A DNA stretch of 64,000 bases from Pilatotrama ljubarskyi. Its lineage: Eukaryota > Basidiomycota > Agaricomycetes > Polyporales > Polyporaceae. Within the stretch, counting starts at the first letter, position 1, and every line of letters begins with the position of its first letter. The stretch covers positions 72,160 to 136,159 of the forward strand of contig MU277681.1 of the NCBI GenBank assembly GCA_022385805.1, given 5' to 3'. The position numbers and the translations under genes are program-made. Shown in pieces: positions 21,971 through 34,114 of the stretch. The notes beneath the pieces were generated by a model. It did no database searches. It was not told where the DNA came from and saw nothing but the letters and a program-made list of their open reading frames with translations.

Positions 21971-24909
21971 TCACCGCACGACCCTCGTCTCCGGCACCGC
22001 AACCAGCGCACCAACGACCATCGCGCTCACCAACAATGCGATCGTCGCACTCCTCACCACAATCTCCCACTGCCCCCTCGTCACCACCGGGTTTAGCACA
22101 GGGGTCAGTGGCGACGCAAACGCCGGCACCTCGAGCATCCGCCTCACGCGCGTCTGCCACGTCACCTTCGTCTTCGGGCGCGACTGCACCATCGGCAACG
22201 ACGCGCTCATAGTGACTGTGGATGTCGGCGAGCCGGGGGCGGCGAGGGACGGCGGGGCGGACCAGATCGGGGAGGAAGGACCGAGCGTGGAGGAGGGCGA
22301 AAGGGGGCCGGTGGACACGGGCGTGCGGGGCTCGGGGACTTTCTCCTTCTCATTGAATGTGGCAGGGGCGGAAGGGCGCGTCCCGAGGAGCTGCATCGCG
22401 ACGTTGCGTGGCCCGCATTTCTGCTGCAGGAACCCGAGGAACTGGCGCAAGCGGCTCGGCTGGGCATCCTGGTCTGTTTGCGGGCAGTTCGCCTTCGTAC
22501 GCTCACGACTAGGTTCCGTGTCATCGGCGAAGTGAACGCGAGACGGCTTTTCCGAGTCAATTGGAGGAGGTGCGGGAGTGACGGGGGAAGGGGCGGCGAA
22601 GGCAGGCGTCATGGGCGACATGATCGCGGCGGGGACGTCCGCACGTACTACGGGTCGGGGTGGGCGCGGAGGCAGTCCATCAAAGTCAAACGCGTCTATC
22701 CGCTGGCGCTCGGCCGCGCATCGAGACTGAGACTCGATGTCATGCGCACATTGGCTGGTCACATGAACACGAACCGTCAAACCACGCTCGATAACCTGCG
22801 ACAGACAGGTACGCACCTGTCCTCTTCCCATTGGAAAGGGTGTATGAACGTTGCACCTGTGCCGACGTCCTCTTCGCTGCTGTCACCCCATATCGACGTC
22901 CGTCCCGTGCGCTCCTGAGGATCAGCTGTTGCCGGACCTTCAGGACAAGGTTGTTCATCATAGAACGCGTCGGATATATGGATTTCCGGTTCCCGTTGTT
23001 GTCTACGCCGCGTCCTCCGTCGTTTGTGCCGAGACTTATAAGCGTCGTCGGCGTCCATACTGACGCCTTCGTCTGTGACAGAGGAATGAGTCTCGTCCGA
23101 GCGGCCTTCCACCTCGAAGCTGCTGCTGTAGTCGGACTCGTACTCAGATCCCGACGCGCTGTACCGATCATCGTCCGTGTCACACTCCTGGTCGCTGAGG
23201 GGAGCAAAACATGGTCGGTGCAGGCGTCTCTTGCCGGATCTCCTCGATGAGGCAGTCGATAGAGACGATATTGAGTGCGTCCGCGGGAAGGAAGAGCACG
23301 CGCGCGCCGAGGTACGCACCGGCGTATGGATGTATGCAGGTTGAGGGGGAACAATCTGAAGCTTAGGAGGGGTTGGCCGTGACGTACGGCTTGCCTGCGC
23401 GTCGGCCGGAGTTTGAGGGGTGACAGTCGACGTCGGATACTGCACCAAAGGAGGGGGAGGTCCGGTGATAGCTCGGGGGATCTCGACCGCGGACGGCGCG
23501 TACTGCTCGAGCTTGCTGAACAGCCTGATGTTGAGCTTGTGCTTGACGCCCTCCTGCTTGTTCTTCTGAGGCTCGGATTCTGGGAAGCGTGCGAGCTCGA
23601 ACGAGCGCAGCTGCCGCAGGTCGCCAAAGACGTATATCATCATACAAACCTAGAATGCCATGTCATATGAGCAAACATGGCCGGAGGCGAAGTCTAGCGT
23701 GCAAACACTTACACCGTACATGGCGGAAATTACGATGGTCAGGCCGAGCCACATGCCCGGCATGGCCGTAAACCGCCACCACCGCGACCCGCCTGTGAGG
23801 AAGTTGGCCAGAAGGATGGGAGCACTGCAAGACGGCGTGAGCAGCAGCACTAGGCCGTTTCCGCGGACGCTGCACGATAATGAAACACGGGGACCAAACA
23901 GCGAGCCAGAAGCACATCAGTACCATATAAGGCAAGCCACCTGCCTCATAAGGCATGACGGCGAGAATACGACGGACGAAAAAACCACCGAGCCGGGGAA
24001 GAAGACGGACGACGTAATGGACGGACACACGCTGGGCGGCGAAGATAGAGTACGTACCTTCCCGTGAGACCGATGACTGTGCCGCCTGCGCACCCACAGT
24101 ATGCGCGAGGCATGCCGACGTTGTGGAACGTTGCGACGACGAAGCGGTCCAGGCTCTCTGAGAGAATCGCCCGGACGCGGTCGGCGACCTCGGCGAAGAC
24201 GGCAGGGTCTGGCGGCGGCGGAGGGTGGTGGGTGGCGGAGCCGAGAAGCGAATCTGAATGATGTGATGAGGACGAGAAGGCGTGCGGCCAGCTTCCGCCC
24301 GCTGGCCCGCCAACGCCTGCACCAAGAGAAGAGGACTGGAACGGAGCGAGGACATCTTGAGGCAGTCGTAGGGCGTAAGGACCGTTAGGCGTAAGGAACG
24401 TTTCTTTTGCACGGAGATAGAACAAGGCGAGGGCGGGGTTTGGCGGGGGATGGGGGGTAGAGAGGGTGCGGTACGCGCGCGCCTGCGGCGGCGATGAGGA
24501 ACGCGACAATGGGTGTGCCCGTGACTGACGAGCCCAGGCAGAATAGCGAGCGGTGTAGTCGCGCAGCCAGAGAATGAAATACCTGCAGAGTCGTCGCGTT
24601 CGCATATCAGAGTTGATGTTGATTGGTAGGTATGACGTACAGGTTCTCCGGTGCACGGTCAATGAACAGCAGCCATTCCTCAAAGTCCTTTAGGCCCAAC
24701 GGCGGCAGATGCTTGCGATCGAGGATCTCGTCAAGCGGTATGCGAAAGTGCGGGGTGATGCCCCAAGACGGAGCCTTTGGCTGAGGCGGTGGTGGATGTG
24801 TGAGCCTGTGTGGAAGAGCAAGGAGGGCCTTTGGCTGCAGTCGTGTTGTCTTGGGTGCGGCGGGGGGAGAAGACCTGCTAGCGCAGGGGGGAAGGGGGCG
24901 GGACGACAT
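21971..24909 (-). CDS. RGS-domain membrane protein (RAX1-like)
   Basis: Regulator-of-G-protein-signalling fold fused to transmembrane segments, as in yeast Rax1, which marks bud sites at the plasma membrane. Exons: 24909-24641, 24582-24058, 23824-23713, 23649-22817, 22754-21971, giving 840 aa in phase. RGS core: PPLGLKDFEEWLLFIDRAPE and YFILWLRDYTARYSAW near residues 65-110, then the helices ALALFYLRAKETFL and ILSESLDRFVVATFHNVG (to about 250). Membrane spans follow: GTVIGLTGSAPILLANFL, then GMWLGLTIVISAMYGVCMM. FGDLRQLRSFELARFPES leads into a long disordered, partly basic cytosolic region. A last hydrophobic span, ATIALLVSAMVVGALVAV, lies at the C-terminus. The start is uncertain: an in-frame ATG also occurs at 25014, and an upstream exon is possible. 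Intron 2 is long (233 nt). Confidence 0.85.
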
Positions 24910-26135
24910 GAGGGGAGTCGAACATACGGAAGAGAGAAGAGGAGGAGGAGGGCAGCGAGGTCGCCGCAGGGACGCAGGGGGCCGACTAATAATTATACGA
25001 ACCCTTCCATTCATGGCCACGTGCGGGGCGTCGGTGTCCCCTTCTTCCAGTACGGCGTGTCATCCATCCTCCGCGGGTGCTCTTGTCAGGATCACTCTTA
25101 GCTCGCCCATATGATCCCCTCACAACCTTCCTCGACAGCGCACACGTCCCTGATGCGATAACGACCGCGCCCCGTCGCGCGTCGACCAGCGCACGCAGCA
25201 TCTCTCTGGGTCGATGGGCCTCGTCGAGCACGCCAAAATCGCCATTCCTGGGAAGTCTCCCAGGCAGTCTCTATCTCGAGACTCGATCGTCATGTAGCGT
25301 GGTGATTTCCGCCTCGCTCCCATGTCCGAGTCGTGCGCGGCTCTCTCGTCCTTCTGGTGCGGCGCCCACAATAGATGAGTCTGAGTCCGAGGAGTTGGTG
25401 CGGTCAAGAGACATTCCACGGCCGATACAGCGCTGTTGGGGGCGCAGTCGATGTTTGTGCGGGGCTGACATGGCACTAGATTCCGGTCAATTGCCACGCG
25501 CGGATCCCTGGTGGTCGTCGATGCATGTTCTATGCTGTTACACCTGATGAAGTCGCTGTCAATGAACCCCAGTCAGGCGCGGCGCGTTCTCCTGAGAACT
25601 GTGACGTTCGCCCAGCGGTGGCGGACGCTGTAGAGCGAGCGGCATAATTACGCCCCAGATAACGTTTTTTGAGCGGTGGGAGGCCGACGGGACGCAATAA
25701 ACAGGCCAGCTCCCACGATGCCAGCCCGACGTTTGAACGCCGAGTCTTTTGCAAAAGGAAAGGGGGCGTCTATCTACGATCGATGTGCAGATGCAGATCT
25801 GGCGTTGTGGCGTCGAATTTTGCGCGTCGCGTCGCTCGTGGCGCGCTCTCTGCTGGCTCGAACACGTAGCGTATCCTCTCACATTCACCCATCTTCGTGT
25901 TAGCAGAGGCAGCAATCCGCTCTCGCCGGTCTACACCGCTTTGCATTGTCTCGTAGGAAGACACTTGCTCGCTGGACCACACGGAATTCAACCACACCGG
26001 ACGACCACACTCCGGTTCCCCGATCTTCACGGCTCTCTACCGCTTCTTCGTACGTCTCATTCAACCAGCACAGCGCAGGTTCCAAGACTCATCAGACCAC
26101 ATCCAATGCATCGTATTCCGGCCTCCAGCGCAATA
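24910..26135. promoter_or_regulatory. Divergent intergenic region, RGS and F-box genes
   Basis: The RGS gene is transcribed leftward and the F-box gene rightward from this 1.2-kb region. The open frame of the F-box gene runs upstream to 25749 without a good start; it is read here as 5' UTR. No discrete element could be named. Confidence 0.4.
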
Positions 26136-27938
26136 ATGGCAGATGTCATAGACCTCTCGTCCAACCCCTTCGTCCCGCCCAAAGACGGGCGCTGCCTCAT
26201 CAACGAGCTCCCCTCCGAGCTCCTCGCCCACATCTTCACGCTAGGCTGGACTCCAGAGCGCGACCACGAGTCGGACGAGGACGACTTCGAGGACGTCGAG
26301 TCCGACGACGGCACCTACTCCACCACGTCCTCCGAGGGCAGCGAGCCACCGCACACGGAACAAGAGGAGAAGGACGAGCAGGAACGCAGGCTCCCGTTCA
26401 ACGTCCTCGTGTCGCACGTCTGCGCGCGCTGGCGCGCCGTCGCCATCGACAACCCCCTCCTCTGGTCGCACGTTCGATTCATCGGCGACCCACCGTACGA
26501 TCGCGCGACGACCTACCTCGAGCGGGCCAAGGGCGCGCCCCTCGCCATCACCATCGACCGCACCGTCCAAGACGAGGACGACTTCTCCATGTCCGAAGAA
26601 GAACCCGACGAGCCAGAGGACAACGACCCGGACCTCGAGATCATCGGCGGCATCATGGACCTCATCCTCCCGCACGTCGCACACTGGCAGGCCCTCCAGA
26701 TCATGGTCTCCTTCTACCCGCACATGCACCGCGCGCTCCAGGCGCTTGGCGCCGCGGGCCCCGCGCCGATGCTCGAGGTCCTCCAGCTATACCACTACGA
26801 AGACACGGACGAGCACCTCAGGTTCAAGCAGCCCGAGCTGCGCGCGCAGCCCTTCCGCCTCTTCGACGGCGTCGCCCCGCGCCTCACCGCCGTCGCGCTC
26901 TGGGGCGTCCACCTCAACTGGGACAAGGCGTCCTCGCCGTTCCTGAGCGGCCTCACCGACCTCGAGCTCGCGTACCACGCGCGCGACGTACGCCCGTCCT
27001 TTGCCGACTTTGCGCGCATCCTGCGCTCCTCGCCCGACCTCCGCACCCTCACCCTCTGCCTCTCCTGCCCCGCGGGCACCCCCGCGGACTGGCCGCCCTC
27101 AGGCATGCCCGAGGTGGCCCCGGAGAACGCCGACGGCGCCGCGATGGACGTCGACAGCACCGCGCCGCTCGTCCTGCCCAAGCTAACCGACCTCGTGCTC
27201 GCGTACCTCGAGCCCGTGTACCTCCTCTCGCTCCTCCCGCGCCTCGCGCTCCCCGCGCTCACCTCCCTCGCGCTCGACCTCGAGGAGGACGACTACTCCG
27301 ACGTCCTCGCGTACCTCACCTCCCCGCGCTCGCTCCCCGCCTCGTCATCCTCTTCCTTGACCCGCCTCGAGCTGCGCCGCCCGGGCATCGCGGGCACGCC
27401 GACGCGCTCGCTCCTCGCGAACCTCACCTCGCTCAAGATCGCGAGCCTCCCCGCGAGCGAGGCCGTCGTGCGCGACGCGTACCGCCAGCTCGAGAAGCTC
27501 ACCGCGCTCAACCTGAACGTCGCCTACCTCGACGGGTTCTGGGTCGACCTGCTCTTCCCGCAGGAGCCGCCTGCCGGGGGCGGCAGCGGGGCCCCGCCGG
27601 GCGAGCTGCTGCTCCCGCGCCTCGAGACGCTGACGACGACGGGCGTGGACGGGGCGAAGATGCGCGAGCTGGTCGAGGCGCGGGCGGCGCGCGGGCGGCC
27701 GCTGAAGACGCTGCTCATGAACCAGGAGGACGACGTGACGGAGGAGGACGAGGAGTGGCTCGGGAAGCACGTCGAGCGGTTCGAGTACTTTGAGGGCTCG
27801 GACGACGAGGACGTGGACGTGTTCGAGGAGGTGCTCGAGGACGACGAGGACGGGGACTGGGAGGACGAGGATGACGAGGATGCAGATGAGGATGAGGAGG
27901 GGGACGACTTTGACGAGTTCATCGTGATGCCGTTCTGA
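26136..27938 (+). CDS. F-box protein with acidic C-terminus
   Basis: F-box proteins link substrates to Skp1-Cullin1 ubiquitin ligases. This is a single-exon frame of 600 aa from ATG 26136 (A at -3, G at +4); an in-frame ATG at 26106 is the alternative. The F-box begins INELPSELLAHIFTLGW (about 20-36), is interrupted by an acidic Ser/Glu insert (about 37-90), and resumes with NVLVSHVCARWRAVAIDNPL and LWSHV. That split layout is common in agaricomycete F-box families. The middle has Leu-rich repeats of irregular spacing (LTDLELAYHA, LRTLTLCLSC, LTSLALDLEED, LTALNLNVAYLDG). The last 50 residues are almost all Asp and Glu. Third-codon positions are extremely GC-rich, so other frames stay open by chance. 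The substrate is unknown. Confidence 0.88.
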   Translation: MADVIDLSSNPFVPPKDGRCLINELPSELLAHIFTLGWTPERDHESDEDDFEDVESDDGTYSTTSSEGSEPPHTEQEEKDEQERRLPFNVLVSHVCARWRAVAIDNPLLWSHVRFIGDPPYDRATTYLERAKGAPLAITIDRTVQDEDDFSMSEEEPDEPEDNDPDLEIIGGIMDLILPHVAHWQALQIMVSFYPHMHRALQALGAAGPAPMLEVLQLYHYEDTDEHLRFKQPELRAQPFRLFDGVAPRLTAVALWGVHLNWDKASSPFLSGLTDLELAYHARDVRPSFADFARILRSSPDLRTLTLCLSCPAGTPADWPPSGMPEVAPENADGAAMDVDSTAPLVLPKLTDLVLAYLEPVYLLSLLPRLALPALTSLALDLEEDDYSDVLAYLTSPRSLPASSSSSLTRLELRRPGIAGTPTRSLLANLTSLKIASLPASEAVVRDAYRQLEKLTALNLNVAYLDGFWVDLLFPQEPPAGGGSGAPPGELLLPRLETLTTTGVDGAKMRELVEARAARGRPLKTLLMNQEDDVTEEDEEWLGKHVERFEYFEGSDDEDVDVFEEVLEDDEDGDWEDEDDEDADEDEEGDDFDEFIVMPF

Positions 27939-28364
27939 CTTTGACGCTGGAGCGGCAGGACCTGATGCGAAGTCCAAGGCAGTTCTGACAGGCACCTGGA
28001 AGTTGCATGATGCATGGGTGCAGAGCGGACGCAAAAAGTATTCTCATAATCGTTGTGCGAGACCGTGTCCGGGATACATATATGCTGGCACAAGGGATGA
28101 TACAAAGTACATATTAGGATGCAGCTAGACTACAATGCGTGTACAATTCTACATAACGAGGGGATATGCAATCTCGACAACAACAGTCCATCAGTATAGC
28201 AATGCGATGTCTGGGCGCCATGTCGTGGGGAAGACAGAATAGACGGGAGAGGTTTCACGGCAAGGAAGGAGGCGCCGCAGGAACGAAGCAGCTCCTCTGC
28301 GGGCGGAGCAAAGCAACAGCTGACAATCTCAGGGGAATGAAGGGAAGAGGCCCGGAGGTGTAAG
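27939..28364. other. Convergent 3' regions
   Basis: This lies between the F-box gene stop and the stop of the minus-strand membrane-protein gene. AT-richer, with no supported gene; it should hold both 3' UTRs. Confidence 0.5.
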
Positions 28365-29676
28365 TCATGGCAACTCTCGCTCGTTACCATCTGCGCCGCA
28401 CAAAGTCACCTTCGCCGATCCCAACACGACGTCCGGCACGCCCTCTTCCTCACCATCATCCCAGGCTCCGCTCCCGCGCGCCTTCCCCTTGCCCGTGCCG
28501 TCCAGGTGCACGCCGGTGGCAGCCGCCGCCTCTCGCGCCGCAGCGGCCGGCGACAGATACGCGGACCTGTGCGGGTTGGGCATCGCGATGACCACGGCCA
28601 CCTGCACCTCCGCCGCACGCAGGACAGGATCCCTCTGCTCGAGGGGGATGGAGGGAGATGGGGGCGCGTCACCGCTGCTGGGTGGCTGAGGCGGTGCGGG
28701 CCTAGCGCGCCGTAGCCGCGCTCGAGGGATGATGAACCCCGCTCGCTCGAGGAGCATCCCTGCTGTGAGGTGGCCGCGAGGGGGAGGGTCGACTGAGTGT
28801 GTGGATTCGTTCGAGGGGAGTGGGTCCAGCCCTGGCTTTTCGGAGGATACGCTGGCTGACACAGGCTACAGAGTTTGATGTTCGTGAGGCGATCCCGCAC
28901 GGCGATAAAGACGATACACTCACCATGATTCGCTCCCATTTTCCGTCCAGCGGATCCGCCGTAGAGAAGTACGGCGGGAGGACACTCACGTCAAAGAGTG
29001 TAGGTCGTTTGAGCTTCCTGCGCCCTCCGCCGCGGCCGAACCCGCCGGACCCATCCTCTGTGGGTGACAGGAGCACGCCCGCTGCGAGAGCCTCTTCGAG
29101 TCGTCTGCGGAAGCGACGGCGGAGGAAGATGCCACGCATGATGATCGCAGACGAGATGGCGAGTAGGAGGAAGAGCGTCGCGAGGAAGGTGAACCTGATA
29201 ACCCATGGGCGAGACATTGTGCAGCGTACGCCAAGAGATGCCGAGAGGAGGAGTGATTAAGAGAGGGTGAGCGAGCGTCCAACGGGGTGTTTGAGGCAAA
29301 ATGTAATCATACGACGGCGGGCGGGGAAGGCGCAGTCTCAGCGCGTCAATCCAGCGTTTGCAGACGTCCGATCTTTGAGCAACCGGCAGCAGCTGGACCA
29401 ATGGCGGGTATACGCCTACACCGCCCGCCGTTGCTCAATGTAAATGGAAACGAGGACGTACAGGTATAGCGAGGACGACGGCGGCCCATTGAAAGGCCCC
29501 GAGCTTTGCGAGTTGGTAGCTGATGCCCCGCCTGTAGTAGGCGAGGGGAAGAAGTCCGAGCCGCTGCTGCTGCCATCGAGCGTACTGCTTGAGGATGCCG
29601 GAGGAGTGGTGGACGACGCGGTCGTCGACGGAGACAGGGAGGTGGTTGCCGACGACGACCTCGATGAAGAGGACAT
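28365..29676 (-). CDS. Single-pass membrane protein, unknown function
   Basis: Three exons (29676-29462, 29194-28924, 28865-28365) give 328 aa in phase. The N-terminus is Ser/Thr-rich (about 70 residues, MSSSSRSSSATTSLSPSTTA onward) and resembles an extracellular or lumenal stalk. The membrane span follows the first splice, LYLFTFLATLFLLLAISSAI (about 70-90). Next is a basic stop-transfer segment, RGIFLRRRFRRRLEEAL. The cytosolic part is Pro/Arg-rich and ends with a more conserved-looking block, EVQVAVVIAMPNPHRSAY and GVPDVVLGSAKVTLCGADG. Small Ser-rich single-pass proteins of this layout occur in agaricomycetes, but I know no assigned function. The first intron is 267 nt, long for this window. 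An ATG at 29217 would start a shorter form inside that intron, but it would lose the smooth LYL-FTFL junction. Confidence 0.72.
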
Positions 29677-31359
29677 GGTGGTAGCTAGAGAGAAACTGTC
29701 TGCAGAGGACGACGATAGGCGGATCCGGGGAACTGGCAGTGCTTTCACCGTAGAAGTTGCCGGAAGCGCCCGGGCATCGCGGACCAGTGACGTCCTGCGC
29801 TCTCCTCAACCACCCGCTCGTTCCGCCACAACGGTCTTCGCATCAGGCGCGGCTCGTCCGTCCCTCGTCCACCCATGCCTTCACTCGCTCGTCGACCTGC
29901 ACGAACGCGACTCTCAAACACGACCGGCGGGTTTAGCCTACTTATCGGAGGGAACGCTTCGGACGATCTGGCTCCACTGTACACCTGACCACCACAGCTA
30001 GCTGCATCTACCAGAACTGGCAGCAGCCATCCTCGATCCAAATCTGAAGGCGCATGCCACGCAACAGTCAGCAAGATCTCCCCCGTTCTAGATGGGACGA
30101 TGGGACGGGCACGCGGGACGTCTGGACGTGGCCGATGAAGCTTGAAGAGCTCTCCTCGCCAGGCATGCCTCAGCCGGTGTCCCGGTGCTCACTTATGTCG
30201 GACAGCTGCCTGGACGGGACAGACGCAGCTGCCTACCAGAGTCGCTTATCTCGTCCACCACGGACATCCGTCCGTGCGTATGCGCCCAACATGCGGAACC
30301 CATGAGTGGGGTGCGGGGCAATTTGTATGCGAAACGGTAGATTTCCCGGCCGGTCTTTGGTCAACCTGGGCCAGATGATTGACGCGGTTCTCACTTGCAG
30401 AGCTGCACGCGCGATGACTGCGAGAAGGGCCCGCGCGAACCGACCAAGGGCAATTGAGCTGTTGGCTGGCTTCGTTGCACCGAAGACGGCTGCCAGGCAG
30501 GTTCGCAGTCCTTGCAGAAGCTACAGTATCCTTCAGCTCAATGCACGGTTGCAACGCACTGTGGATCAAGTCACTCAAAGGAAAGTCTCCAAAGTGCAAT
30601 AACCTCACGCCATCAGTGAGGCAAACCATCACGCGTCGCTTCCGATCAGCAGCCCGCAAGAGATCGTTCAGATATTCTTGACTTCTTTCATTGAGCATTA
30701 TCGACTGTTCCAGTCCTAACGGTAATTACAACGTCGCGCGAGGACAGCGAGCGGGGTTCACCACATCACATCATTATCAGCAGCGGGGATTCCGGAGGAG
30801 CTATGAGTGCGAGGTCGAAGGCGAGCACAAGGCGAGAGGAAGAGGGAAGAAAGCGACATCCAGGCTCCAGGGTACGTACGTAAGGGCGGTCGAGGTCGAG
30901 GAAGAGTTGCGAGGAAGAGCAGGAAGGGTGCGACAGACAGCCACAGCAGAGAGAGGTATCGGGCATGTCGTGTCGTCGAGATCGAGGTCGGAATGTAGTG
31001 TTCGCGTTGTGGTCCAGAGGGCAGGGCGGCATGCCATACGAAACATAGTCACAGATCATACCCATAGGCGCTGGGGGCATTATGCATGCGTCGACGGGGC
31101 GGATCGGCGAGCGGCGCAAGGGAGCGATTGGACGCGCGCAGCGCAAAGCAGCACTGCGGGCGGGTCGGATCGGGCGGAAGACAGGACGGAACAGCCAGCC
31201 GGGACGCCACTGGCTAGTTTCAAGGCGAAACTTGAAGGTGGTGGCCACGGCGTGAGCATGAGCATATACACGAAGGGGTATATCGTCTGCCTGCACGACG
31301 AGAGTTCGAGCGGGGAGGAGGCAACCAGCACGAGCCGGGCAAGGGCTTGCTGGGGGGTG
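29677..31359. other. Intergenic, 1.7 kb, nothing recognised
   Basis: This contains the promoter side of the membrane-protein gene and the 3' flank of the TCP11-like gene. Open frames on both strands near 30691-31365 show no motifs. Confidence 0.45.
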
Positions 31360-34114
31360 CTATGACTGAGCCTGAGGTTCGTGAGCGGACGCGGACGAAG
31401 GGGCCTCGTTCGGGAGGACGTCCTTGTCAAGGAAGGCCGGGTGCGCGTACAGTTCGCCGTACACGTTCATGTGGATCTCGACCAGCTTCGCCGCGCGCTG
31501 CGAGAGGTGCTTCACTTCCGCGCCGAGCGGCTCGAGCCCGCTCGACGTCGGCTGCGGCACCAAAGCGTCTTTTGGCTCCCCAAGCGAGGGAGTGGGGGTC
31601 GAGGGTGCAGAAGAGGAAGGAGCACCGGCGAGCGATTGGGATGCGAAGTGCTGGGGCAGCACGATGGCGAGGACGGCTTCCTCGACGCGCTCCCGGAGGC
31701 GCCGCTTGCACAGCACGCTGAACGGCGAGCCCTGCCGCAGGTTCGTCTCCGTCCAGCCCAGCGCGAACTTCACGACCTGCATGTCCGGCGCGTGCAGCCT
31801 CCTCTCGCGCTCCTCCGCGACGGCGGCCTTGGCAGCAGAGAGCGACCCTCGCGGCTCGGACGCGTGCATCGCGACCTGCAGCGCGACGTCCTCTATCTCC
31901 GCGCGCCAGCGCCTCATCTCCGCCTCGCGGTCCCGCTCCGCCCTCTCCTGCCTCGCCGCGCTCCGGCTGCTCCCCAGGCTGCACGAGCCGGGGCGGCGCC
32001 CCTGCATGAAGCACAGGCCGGGATGCGCAGGGCCGATCTCCCAGATCTCTTTCTTGAGGCGGACGAGGGCGTCGGGCGAGAGGGCATCGGTGCGGGCGTG
32101 CGCATGGCCGCCGCGGCGGCTGAGCGGCGAGTGGACGAGCTGGCGGTACATCATGAGCAGCATGTACAGAGCGGTGAAGTCGGCGGCGTCCGTGTTGAGC
32201 GTGCCGAACCGACCGTAATCGAGGTAGAACGTCTCGGGGTAGCCGGCGTAGTACGCTGCGTTGCTGGCGCTGCTGCTCGAGCTGGACCGCGCAGGTGAGG
32301 ATGAGGATGGGGGTGTAGTGACGGTAGGAGTGTTCTGCGAGGACGAGGGTGGAGAGGGAGCGCCGGGTGGTGGCGGGTCGAAGATCAGGTTCACAGTGGC
32401 CTTGACCACGGCCATAAGGACCTGAGTCGGGCGTGGCGAGCTCAAGAACAGCTGCGCGTGCGCCGACTCGCCGCTGATGAGCTCCCTCCAGGCCGTCCCC
32501 AGCCACTCACGCGTCGTGTGAATCGTGCGGCGCGCGTTGTGTCGCTCATCGGAGAAGATCTGCACCTCGTACTCGCCCGCCGTGCGCACGAGGTACGGCC
32601 GCAGCGTCTGGAGCTGGTGGTTCGCCACGTCCTATCGCCGCACGACAGGAAGCGAAGCACCGTCCACAAGAAGAGAGGGAAGACAACCATGAAAGGGCCC
32701 GATCAGCCACACGAAGACAGGCAAGAGCTGTGATCGATGCACTCACCAGCTTCATCAGCTCCATGATCTCGAAGCACATCCTGATCGCGCGCACCGCGTC
32801 CAGCTTCGTCCCGTTCCCGCCTGGCGCACACGCCCGCGCAAGCGCGACCATCTGGTCGACCGCCGCGTCGCGCATCGGCGCGCAATGGCACCTAATGATG
32901 TCCCCGATCACCTGGAAGAGCCCGCTGGGATCAAACAGGCCGTGGCTGATCTCCTGCTGGATGAGGTCCGGATCGAGGTGCTGGCGGAGCAGCGCGATGT
33001 GCACCAGGTTCTGCTGGAACTGCGGGTGCTGCGGGGGCGGCGGGAAGAGCAGCTCAGGTGGGCGCAGTGTCGGCGGCTGCGGGGGCTGGATGATGGAGAT
33101 GAGCACCTCGAGGAGCTCGTTGAGCAAAGGCCGGATGCGCGAGTGCGTGCGCACGGTCGCGAGATTCCCTGTGCCGATGTAGCGCACGACGGGCTTTTCG
33201 GGCGCCTGCGCGCTGGCGGGGTCGCAGACGCAGCGCAGGTCGGCGAGTTTGCCATGGGCGTCGATGGTGGTGCACGTGCAGCCCGTCTCGAGCTCTCGCA
33301 CGATCGCGAGCCAGTAGTTGTCTGCGAGATCGCGCTTTCGGCGGCTCGATGTGGGCCGAAACTGCAGGCCTGAATCGAAGAGCAGGTCGTGGCCTACAAC
33401 AGAGATCGCAAATGCATATGAGAATCTATGATTTCTACAAGGAAAGGAAAGGGGGGACTGACGGAGCTGAGGGTTGCGGAGGATCGCGTCGAGGTCGAGC
33501 TCTTTGAGCGTCTCTCTGTTTATGGGTGGCTGGTGCGGGGGTATATTCGGAGACAACGAGCAGGGATCGATCGGGGAGACGGGCACGGATTGGGACTTGG
33601 GCGAAGAAGTCCTGTTTGGACGGAGGAGAGACCCACTGCTCGGACCAGGCTCGGTCGCGGAGACAATACCGGTGTCGCGAGTTTCTCCCAAGCGACGGCG
33701 GCGCTGGCTTGCCCGTGGCGATGGGCGCTGCGACCTGCGAGCACGGTGTGGCGAGGCTGGCGGCGTGGTTGGGATCTCTATGCGAAGCCGCTTGGCAGAT
33801 GGCTGGCCTTCACGATCGAAGGACGGTGCGATCAGGACGGCGGGTGGAGGGCAGGCAGAGGTGGATGCCTGGGGCCACTGGCAGGGCGGCGGCATGGGTT
33901 GCCTGGAGCGTGCGAGCATCCAGGAGGACGTGGAGGGGCCGTCTGGGGCGTCGCCGGTGCGGCGGGGGGTCATGTTGACGTCGATGCGGATGGCGTCGGA
34001 GGCAGCAGCGGGGTCTTGCGGCTGCTGGGGGGCAGGATGGTCGTCCTGGTCAGCCTTGCGCTTGCGGTTGATGTTGTGGATGGGGCGGGGGGACTCATGG
34101 GCGAGGTCGTCCAT
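31360..34114 (-). CDS. TCP11/SOK1-family protein
   Basis: The T-complex-11 family includes yeast Sok1, a suppressor of cAMP-dependent kinase defects; its molecular activity is not settled. Three exons (34114-33463, 33393-32747, 32631-31360) give 856 aa in phase. The N-terminal 210 residues are disordered and contain the basic motif NRKRKAD. The conserved domain starts near HDLLFDSGLQFRPTSSRRKR and continues through NYWLAIVRELETGC and a Cys-rich CTCTTIDAHG..RCVCD stretch. It goes on with SRIRPLLNELLEVLISI, ISHGLFDPSGLFQVIGDII, FEIMELMKLDVANHQLQTLR and PETFYLDYGRFGTLNTDAAD, and ends with VKFALGWTETNLRQGSPFSV. The domain order and the phrase DVANHQLQTLRP are characteristic. Internal Ser/Thr/Pro-rich loops are insertions. 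The gene has a long 5' flank free of other genes. Confidence 0.9.

Noticed and set aside
25946..27793. 615-codon Arg/Pro-rich open frame overlapping the F-box gene in another frame
   Set aside because: It stays open only because of extreme GC at third codon positions of the F-box gene. Its product is low-complexity Arg/Ala/Pro with no motifs.
31381..32298. Plus-strand 305-codon frame antisense to the TCP11-like gene
   Set aside because: A mirror of biased codon use in the real minus-strand gene; no independent motif.
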